From Phycicoccus sp. HDW14 (GTDB lineage: Bacteria > Actinomycetota > Actinomycetes > Actinomycetales > Dermatophilaceae): DNA of 64,000 nt. Both the position numbers and the translations under genes were made by a program. Below the pieces are notes generated by a model. The model was not told the origin of the DNA. It did not search any database and saw only the letters and a program-made list of their open reading frames with translations. Position 1 is the first letter of the stretch; each line of letters begins with the position of its first letter. Positions 58,163-64,000 of the stretch are shown here, piece by piece. The DNA lies in contig NZ_CP049935.1 of the NCBI RefSeq assembly GCF_011383005.1, forward strand, positions 496,001 to 560,000, in the 5' to 3' direction.

Positions 58163-58923
58163 GCGAGGTCCCCGAGGTCGGGGACGACGAGGTCGGCGCC
58201 GGCGTCGAGCAGGGTTTGCTCCCCGGCGCCGCGGTCGACCCCGACGACGAGGCCGAACGCGCCGGCGGCCCCGGCGCGCACGCCCGAGACGGCGTCCTCG
58301 ACGACGACGGCGGCGTCCGGTGCCGCCCCGCACTCCCGGGCGGCGTGGAGGAAGGTGTCGGGCGCGGGCTTGCCCGGCAGCCCGAGCCGGGTCGCGACGC
58401 GGCCGTCGACGACGGTGACGAACCGGTCGGACAGCCCGGCGGCCGCCAGCACGGCCGGGGCGTTGGCCGACGACGAGACGACGGCCAGCGGGACACCGAG
58501 GTCGCGCAGGTGGTCGAGCAGGGCGACCGAGCCGGGGTAGGGGCGCACGCCGTCGCGCTCGAGCACCTCGGCGAAGGCGTCGTTCTTGCGGTTGCCGAGG
58601 CCGCAGACGGTCTCGGCCGACGAGGGGTCGTCGGGAGAGCCCTGCGGCAGCGTGATGCCCCGCGAGGCCAGGAGGTCGGCGACGCCCTCGTAGCGCGGCT
58701 TGCCGTCGACGTGGGCGAAGTAGTCTTCGTCGGTGTACGGCGAGGTGTCCGCTCGCTCGAAACCGGTTCTGCCGGAATCGATCCCGGAGAGGAAGGCGTT
58801 GAACATCTCCGACCACGCCGCCATGTGCACCTCGGCCGTCGGCGTCAGGACGCCGTCGAGGTCGAAGAGCACGGCCGCGTGCTCGCGCCAGGCCACAGTT
58901 CTCGAGCCGTTCACGCGCCCCAC
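58159..58923 (-). CDS. pgmB: Beta-phosphoglucomutase-like HAD phosphatase family protein
   Basis: 254 residues. HAD motif I is FDLDGVLTPTAEVHMAAW, motif II is AVVSSSANAPA, and the C-terminal motifs are GKPAPDTFLHAA and VVVEDAVSGVRAGAAG. It would convert beta-glucose 1-phosphate to glucose 6-phosphate. Its stop overlaps the start of the GH65 gene by 4 bp, the usual pairing of the two. The start is uncertain: several GTGs between 58923 and 58890 are possible. Confidence 0.87.
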   Translation of the reverse strand: MGRVNGSRTVAWREHAAVLFDLDGVLTPTAEVHMAAWSEMFNAFLSGIDSGRTGFERADTSPYTDEDYFAHVDGKPRYEGVADLLASRGITLPQGSPDDPSSAETVCGLGNRKNDAFAEVLERDGVRPYPGSVALLDHLRDLGVPLAVVSSSANAPAVLAAAGLSDRFVTVVDGRVATRLGLPGKPAPDTFLHAARECGAAPDAAVVVEDAVSGVRAGAAGAFGLVVGVDRGAGEQTLLDAGADLVVPDLGDLA

Positions 58924-58985
58924 GCTAGGGACTCCGGGACCGAGACGTGCGATCAGCCACGCGGGAAAGCGGATAGCGTGCAGAC

Positions 58986-59501
58986 GTGAGCGAGCCGGTC
59001 CGCCTCCCCTTCGACCCGATCGAGCGGGCCCGCGAGCTGTGGGTCCGCCGCTGGGGCGAGGGGTCGCGGGCCGACGCGATGGCCAGCGCGACGTCGGTGA
59101 TGCGGGTCCAGCAGCTGCTGCTCGCCCGCTTCGACGCCATCGCCGGGCGCAACGGCCTGACCTTCGCCCGCTACGAGTGCCTCGTCCTGCTCGCCTTCAG
59201 CCGCGAGGGACGGCTGTCGATGTCGAAGATCGGCGAGCGGCTCATGGTGCACCCGACGAGCGCGACGAACATCGTGCAGCGGCTCGTCGCGCAGGGCCTC
59301 GTCGAGCGCGTCCCCAACCCGCACGACCGGCGCGGCGCCTTCGCGGTGGTCACCGACGCGGGACGCGCGGCGATGGAGGCGGTGACCGCCGACCTGGAAG
59401 CCGCCGACTTCGGGCTGTCGATGCTCGAGCCGGCGCAGCACGACGCCCTGTTCTCCCTGTTGCGGGAGGTGCGGGTGGGAGCGCGCGACTTCACTCCCTG
59501 A
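58986..59501 (+). CDS. MarR family transcriptional regulator
   Basis: 171 residues. Winged-helix domain of the MarR type, with FARYECLVLLAFSREGRLSMSKIGERLMVHPTSATN as the helix-turn-helix, LVAQGLVERVPNPHDRRGAFAVVT as the wing, and long flanking dimer helices. The GTG start at 58986 is divergent from the pgmB-GH65 pair, 62 bases apart, so it may regulate those genes or itself. Ligand unknown. Confidence 0.9.
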   Translation: MSEPVRLPFDPIERARELWVRRWGEGSRADAMASATSVMRVQQLLLARFDAIAGRNGLTFARYECLVLLAFSREGRLSMSKIGERLMVHPTSATNIVQRLVAQGLVERVPNPHDRRGAFAVVTDAGRAAMEAVTADLEAADFGLSMLEPAQHDALFSLLREVRVGARDFTP

Positions 59502-59606
59502 GGGTCGGGATTTGTCGCGACGCCCGGGCGTTTGTCATCGTGGAGGGTACGTCTCACCCCCGGAGCCCGCCTCCGGGAGCCCCCGGACCGTAAGGAACCC
59601 CGCCCC

Positions 59607-60350
59607 ATGCTCACCACCGTCACGCGCGTCGCCGGTGCGCTGCTCGCCCTCGCCGGGCTGGCGCTCACCGTGGTCGGCGTGTGGTTCGCGACCAGCCTCG
59701 GGGGCTCGGGGACGGCCGAGTTCACGACCCGCCCCGCCACGGGGCAGCCGGTCGTCATCCCGCCGGACGTCCTCAACCGGGTCGACGCCGACGTCGTCGT
59801 CACGGCCCGGCCGACGAGCGGGGCGAGCGTGTGGATGGCCCTGGCCAACCCCTCGGACGCCCGGGCCGTGCTCGGCGACGCGAGGCACCAGGAGGTCAGC
59901 GGCGTCTCGGTGCGGGACTGGACCCTCACGACGACGAGCCGTGGCACCGGGCAGTCGCCCACGCTCGGCACCGCCGACCTCTGGCGCCAGCAGGACGACG
60001 CCGAGGGGCCGGTCACCCTCACGGTCGAGCAGGCCGACGCCCCCGAGTCGCTCGTCGTCGCCGCCGACGGTGGCGACATCGCCTCGCTGACCCTGCGCGT
60101 CGTCGACAAGACGTGGTTCGTCGAGTCGGTCGTCGCGGCGCTCGTCGGGCTCTTCCTGCTCGTCGCCGGTGTCGTCGTGCTCTGGCCGCGCCGGGGTCAC
60201 CACCCGGCGGCCGCGGACGCCGCTGCCGCCGAGGAACCGGACGCCGCTGCCGCCGAGCAGCCGGACGGCGCAGCTGCCCAGGAGCCGGACACCGGCGCCG
60301 GGCCACCGGCCGACCCACCGACCAGCGACGACCAGGAGGTCGCCCGATGA
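59607..60350 (+). CDS. Membrane protein with extracellular domain and acidic repeat tail
   Basis: 247 residues. Membrane helix 1 (about 5-29) is followed by an extracytoplasmic beta-rich domain (about 30-170), helix 2 (about 175-197) and a cytoplasmic low-complexity tail of A/E/P/D units (AAAAEEPD, AAAAEQPD, GAAAQEPD). I do not recognise the family. TAAGGAA precedes the ATG at 59607. It is coupled by ATGA to the lipoprotein gene, so the two probably act together at the envelope. Confidence 0.7.
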   Translation: MLTTVTRVAGALLALAGLALTVVGVWFATSLGGSGTAEFTTRPATGQPVVIPPDVLNRVDADVVVTARPTSGASVWMALANPSDARAVLGDARHQEVSGVSVRDWTLTTTSRGTGQSPTLGTADLWRQQDDAEGPVTLTVEQADAPESLVVAADGGDIASLTLRVVDKTWFVESVVAALVGLFLLVAGVVVLWPRRGHHPAAADAAAAEEPDAAAAEQPDGAAAQEPDTGAGPPADPPTSDDQEVAR

Positions 60351-61351
60351 CCCGTGCCCGCCGACTCGTCACCACCGCGGCCGTCGCCGCCCTCGCCCTG
60401 GGCACCACCGCCTGCGGCACCACCGACGCCCTCGTCGGGCTGCGTGCGGCCCCCACCGAGAAGGCCGTGGCGGCCCCGCTCGACCCCGACGGGGCCACCG
60501 CCATCGCCGCGCGCCTGCTGGCCGGGGCGCAGGCGGCGGCCGCGACCAAGGGCGACGCCGGGCACACCGCTCGCGCCAAGGTCATGGCCGGCGACGCCCT
60601 CGCCTACGCCGACGCCGCCGCGGCCCGCGGTGCCGTCGCCCCCACCGACGCCCAGCTCGCCAAGGACCAGCCGCCCACGGTGCTCGCCCAGTCGCGGGGC
60701 CGGGAGTGGCCGCGCGCCATCCTCGCGACGACCCTCGACGAGGCGACGAGCACGCGCTACCTCCACGTCATGGTGTCCGGCTCGCCCGAGGCGCCGTTCC
60801 GGCTCACCTCCTCGGTGCCGATGCTCGCCGGCGCCGAGCTGCCCGGGCTGGGGTCGCAGGAGACCGGCGCACCCTTCGTGCGGGTCACCGACGGCGAGGG
60901 CCTCGTGACCTCGCCCGACAAGGCCTTCGGCGGCTACGCGGCCGGCCTGGCCCGCCCGGCCCCGAAGAAGGCCCCCGCCGGCGTCTCGGTCGAGGACCCG
61001 TTCGGCGTCGCGCTCGCGGGGTCGGCCGCCGTCCAGGCCAAGGCCCTCGGCAAGCTGGCCACCTTCACCCAGAAGCACACTCCCGCCCTCGAGAAGGCCG
61101 TCGCCTTCCGCCTCGCCGACGGCGGGGTCGTTGCCTTCGGCCTGATGCGCCGTGCCGACACCATCGCCGTGCGCTCGGGCGCCAAGGAGCTCGTGCTCCC
61201 CAAGCGGTACGCCGCCCTGGTCGGGAAGTCCAAGGTCAAGAAGTCGGTGACGCTCACCAGCCTCGAGCCGGTCGTGCTCGTCGTGCCCACCGAGGGCGAC
61301 GTGACGGCCATCGGGGCCACCGAGCTGCTCGTCGCCGGCAAGGGCTCCTGA
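60347..61351 (+). CDS. Putative lipoprotein
   Basis: 334 residues. Signal peptide with a lipobox (ALALGTTACG, Cys at about residue 23). An Ala-rich extracellular domain follows with no motif I recognise. Many Ala/Lys/Asp residues suggest a soluble helical/beta protein held at the outer face of the membrane. The ATG overlaps the stop of the preceding two-helix membrane protein. Confidence 0.72.
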   Translation: MTRARRLVTTAAVAALALGTTACGTTDALVGLRAAPTEKAVAAPLDPDGATAIAARLLAGAQAAAATKGDAGHTARAKVMAGDALAYADAAAARGAVAPTDAQLAKDQPPTVLAQSRGREWPRAILATTLDEATSTRYLHVMVSGSPEAPFRLTSSVPMLAGAELPGLGSQETGAPFVRVTDGEGLVTSPDKAFGGYAAGLARPAPKKAPAGVSVEDPFGVALAGSAAVQAKALGKLATFTQKHTPALEKAVAFRLADGGVVAFGLMRRADTIAVRSGAKELVLPKRYAALVGKSKVKKSVTLTSLEPVVLVVPTEGDVTAIGATELLVAGKGS

Positions 61352-61394
61352 CCCCCTGCACCACCCGGCCGCCGGACTGCGGGAGAATCCGACC

Positions 61395-62410
61395 ATGACG
61401 CAGACACCCGACCCCGCCGGCACCCGTGGTGCCGTCGACCTCTCCGCCGTCACGGCGATGACGACCCCCGGTGCGGCGACGGCCGGCACCGGTGCTCCCC
61501 CGCGGCCCCGGGCGCCCCCGGAGCGGCCTCCGGCGCGTCGGGCGCCGCGCCCGCCGGCACGGCGGCCGTGCCGGACGGCCTCGTCGTCGAGGTGACGCCC
61601 GCGAACCTCCAGCAGGCGCTGACCCGCACCGTGCAGGTCGCCGGGCTGCTCGTGCTCTGGTCCTCCGGGCACCCGCAGACCCGCCAGCTCGTCGACACCG
61701 TCGCCCGGGTCGCGGCGCGTCACGAGGGTCGCGTGCTCGTCCTCACCGCCGACCTCACCGGCCACCCCGAGCTGCTCCAGGCGTTCCAGCCGCTGCTCGT
61801 GCAGGCCTTCGGGCAGGCCACCGTGCCGGCCACCTTCGGGCTGCTGCAGGGCCAGCCGGTGCCGCTCTTCCCGGGCGTCGCCGACGAGGCGCAGGTCGGC
61901 GAGGCCGTCGACCAGCTGCTCCAGGCCGCGGTGCAGAACGGCATCACCGGGCGCGTCGACATCGGACCCGTCGAGGGGGCCGATGACGACGACGAGCTGC
62001 CGCCGCTGCACCAGGCCGCCTTCGAGGCGATCGAGCGGGGCGACCTCACCGCCGCCGCCGAGGCCTACGAGCAGGCGCTCGCGGCCAACGACAAGGACGA
62101 GGACGCCCGGCTGGGCCTGGCCCAGGTCCGGCTCATGGAGCGCACGAGCGGGGTCGACCTCGCCGCCGCCCGGGCCGCCGCCGCGGCCGACCCCACCGAC
62201 GTCGAGGCCGCCGTCGTCGTCGCCGACCTCGACGTGCTCGGCGGGCACGTCGAGGACGCCTTCACCCGGCTGCTCGACCTCGTCCGCACGAGCGCGGGCG
62301 ACGAGCGCGACCGCGCCCGCACCCACCTCATCGAGCTGTTCGCCGTCGTCGGCGCCCAGGACGAGCGGGTCCGCAAGGGGCGCACCGCGCTCATGAGCGC
62401 CCTCTTCTGA
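61395..62410 (+). CDS. Thioredoxin-fold/TPR protein (CnoX/YbbN-like) (frameshifted)
   Basis: 338 residues after repair. A 60-residue Ala/Pro-rich N-terminus precedes a thioredoxin-like domain (VEVTPANLQQAL; LVLWSSGHPQTRQLVD; FGQATVPATFGLLQG) and C-terminal tetratricopeptide-like helices (HQAAFEAIERGDLTAAAEAYEQAL). The active-site position reads SGHPQT, so the C-x-x-C pair is absent and redox activity is not expected; YbbN-type proteins act as holdases. The break is at the C5 run 61497-61501; one C gives GAPPAAPGAPGAASG. Confidence 0.83.
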
Positions 62411-62412
62411 GC

Positions 62413-63466
62413 GTGCCCCCGAGCTCGTCGACGGCCGCGTCCGCTTCCGGTACGCGGCCGACGACCCTTCCGTGGGCGCGGTGTCGCTCGACTGCGACCG
62501 TGCCGTGCCCGGACCCCGCGCGTTCACCACCGCCGACGACGGGTGCTGGACGCTCGACCTCCCGCAGCCGCCGCTCGACCGCGTCGAGTACCGGTTCGCG
62601 GTCACCCGCGGCGCCGACACCGAGGTGGTCCTCGACCCGGCCAACCCGCTGACCGTGCCGACCGCCTTCGGGGACCGGTCGGTGCTCGAGCTCCCGGGCT
62701 ACGAGGCGCCGTGGTGGCTCGACGCCCCTGCGGTCGAGGGCGGCGTCGAGCCGATGACCCTCGCCGGCGAGACCACCGACGAGGTGCCGGTGGCGGTGTG
62801 GTCGCCGGACGGGCTGGCCGACGACGACCCGGCCCCGCTGCTGCTCGTCCACGACGGGCCCGAGTACGACCGGCTCGCGGCCGTCACGCGCTTCTCCGCG
62901 GCGCAGGTGGCGGCCGGTGTGCTGCCGCCGCACCGCGTCGCGCTGACCCATCCGGTGCTGCGCGACGCGTGGTACTCCGGCTCGCCGCAGTACCTGCGCA
63001 CCGTCGCCGACGCCGGCCTCGTGCGCATCGGCGAGCGGTTCGCCGTCGACCGGCCGGTCGTCGTCCTCGGGGCCAGCCTCGGGGGCTCACGGCCCTGCTC
63101 CTCGGGATGCTCGCCGCCCCCCGGGTCGGCGGGGTCGTCGCCCAGTCGGGGTCCTTCTTCCAGGTGCGCCACGACGACTCCGAGAGCGGCTTCCCGTTCT
63201 TCGGCCGCATCTCGCGCTCGGTGCAGGCCGTCCTCGACATGCGCGAGGCCGAGCACCCCCTCGTCGTCGGGATGACCTGCGGCGCACTCGAGGAGAACGC
63301 CGCGAACAACCGCGACATGGCCAACGCGCTCGGGCGCGCGGGGCACGACGTCCGGTACCGCGAGGTCGCCGACCTGCACAACTACACCGCGTGGCGCGAC
63401 GCCCTCGACCCCACCCTCACCGACGTCCTGCGGACGGTGTGGTCCTCGGAGGGCGCGTCCGGGTGA
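62413..63466 (+). CDS. Esterase-like alpha/beta hydrolase with N-terminal sandwich domain (two frameshifts)
   Basis: 351 residues after repair. An N-terminal sandwich domain (about 1-95, RVRFRYAADDPSV; VEYRFAVTRG), as in enterochelin-esterase-like proteins, precedes a D-type esterase domain. The nucleophile elbow G-A-S-L-G-G follows VVVL, with LLVHDGPEYDR, GGVVAQSGSFFQ and a late His (ADLHNYTAWRDAL). GTG 62413 needs one C in the C5 run 62416-62420 (VPPELVDGRVRF). A second base is missing at the G5 run 63081-63085 (ASLGGLTALLLG). It lies 2 bp after the thioredoxin-like gene. Substrate unknown. Confidence 0.8.
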
Positions 63467-63488
63467 CCCGCCGCTAGGGTCGTGCGGC

Positions 63489-64000
63489 ATGGAGCAGCAC
63501 AGCGTCCGGCTCGGGGTCCCGGGGCACGACGCCGACCTCGAGGTCGTGCGGTACGGCCACTGGGGGCGGCCGGTGCTGCTCTTCCCGTCCGAGGCCGGCG
63601 CGGCCCGCGACGCCGAGGGCAACGGGATGCTCGCCGCGGTGGCGCCGCTGGTCGACGCCGGCCGGATGAGCCTGTTCTGCGTCGACTCCCTCGACGGCTG
63701 GAGCTGGTCGGACTCCTCGCTGCCCACCGAGGAGCGGGCCCGGCGCGGCGGCGCGTACACGGCCTGGCTCTCCGAGGCGGTCCTGCCGTGGGTGCAGGGC
63801 GAGACCGGCGGCAGCACCGACCTCGTGGCGGTCGGCCCCTCGCTCGGCGCGTACCACGCGGTGCACCTGGCGCTGACCCGCGCCGACGTCGTGCCGCTGG
63901 CCATCGGGCTCTCCGGCAACTACGACCCGACGACGTGGAACGGCTGGGGTGACGTCGGCGACGCCACGTACTTCGCCAACCCCAGCGCCTACGTCGCGAA
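63489..64000 (+). CDS. Esterase-like alpha/beta hydrolase, N-terminal part (cut by window end)
   Basis: The first 170 residues, reading off the right edge. ATG at 63489. RYGHWGRPVLLFPSEAG and LFCVDSLDGWSWSD resemble putative esterases (PF00756-type, often seen as neighbours of glycan-branching or trehalose genes). The nucleophile region is VAVGPSLGAYHAVHLAL, with P-S-L-G-A in place of the usual G-x-S-x-G surroundings. It follows the other esterase-like gene by 22 bases. Confidence 0.78.
   Translation, partial: MEQHSVRLGVPGHDADLEVVRYGHWGRPVLLFPSEAGAARDAEGNGMLAAVAPLVDAGRMSLFCVDSLDGWSWSDSSLPTEERARRGGAYTAWLSEAVLPWVQGETGGSTDLVAVGPSLGAYHAVHLALTRADVVPLAIGLSGNYDPTTWNGWGDVGDATYFANPSAYVA

Overview
The window is a stretch of chromosome from a very GC-rich actinobacterium. 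Evidence includes GTG starts at roughly a third of genes, a Kgd-type multifunctional 2-oxoglutarate dehydrogenase, a NucS mismatch endonuclease, a DUF2550 gene behind the ATP synthase operon, and Rho with a long Q/R/D/G-rich insertion. Gene order resembles Micrococcales, perhaps Intrasporangiaceae; that placement is an impression and was not checked against a database. I see no prophage, insertion sequence or CRISPR array. No gene-free gap exceeds 300 bases.

Layout. 1-7.1 kb: the end of kgd (cut by the window edge), an ABC-2 ATPase/permease pair, two coupled CNNM/CorC-like membrane proteins, a small membrane protein, a ZIP-like transporter and tRNA-Arg(CCG). 7.2-16.1 kb: a lone receiver protein, then argS-lysA-hom-thrC-thrB-rho. 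16.2-21.5 kb: an F420-type oxidoreductase and a tightly overlapping four-gene unit (receiver, HEAT-repeat protein, processive GT2 glycosyltransferase, GAF histidine kinase). 21.5-35.7 kb: rpmE-prfA-prmC, a threonylcarbamoyl-AMP synthase, glyA, a polyprenyl sugar-phosphate transferase, and the complete atpI-BEFHAGDC operon plus DUF2550. The atp promoter is overlaid by a TGTGA-N6-TCACA palindrome.

35.7-58.2 kb is rich in acyl-CoA metabolism: PduO adenosyltransferase, ethylmalonyl-CoA mutase (MeaA/Ecm), a fused double 3-hydroxybutyryl-CoA dehydrogenase, crotonyl-CoA carboxylase/reductase (Ccr), methylmalonyl-CoA epimerase, acetyl-CoA acetyltransferase and MeaB. Together these cover much of the ethylmalonyl-CoA pathway for acetyl-CoA assimilation, with its B12 support. 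Interleaved are a PfpI protein, NucS, a DUF559 (Vsr-like) gene bracketed by two near-identical long palindromes, an FAD/GcvT oxidoreductase, an AI-2E-family permease, a GH15-like enzyme and a large membrane protein. 58-64 kb: a GH65 phosphorylase with a beta-phosphoglucomutase-like HAD, MarR, two envelope proteins, a thioredoxin/TPR protein and two esterase-like genes, the last cut by the window end.

Quality warning. About twenty genes, many of them essential (argS, rho, atpG, glyA, lysA, hom), carry a single-base frameshift. Every one is repaired by adding one G or C, nearly always inside a G/C run of 4-5. I treat these as consensus errors and give whole-gene coordinates; lengths quoted for these genes are after restoring the base.
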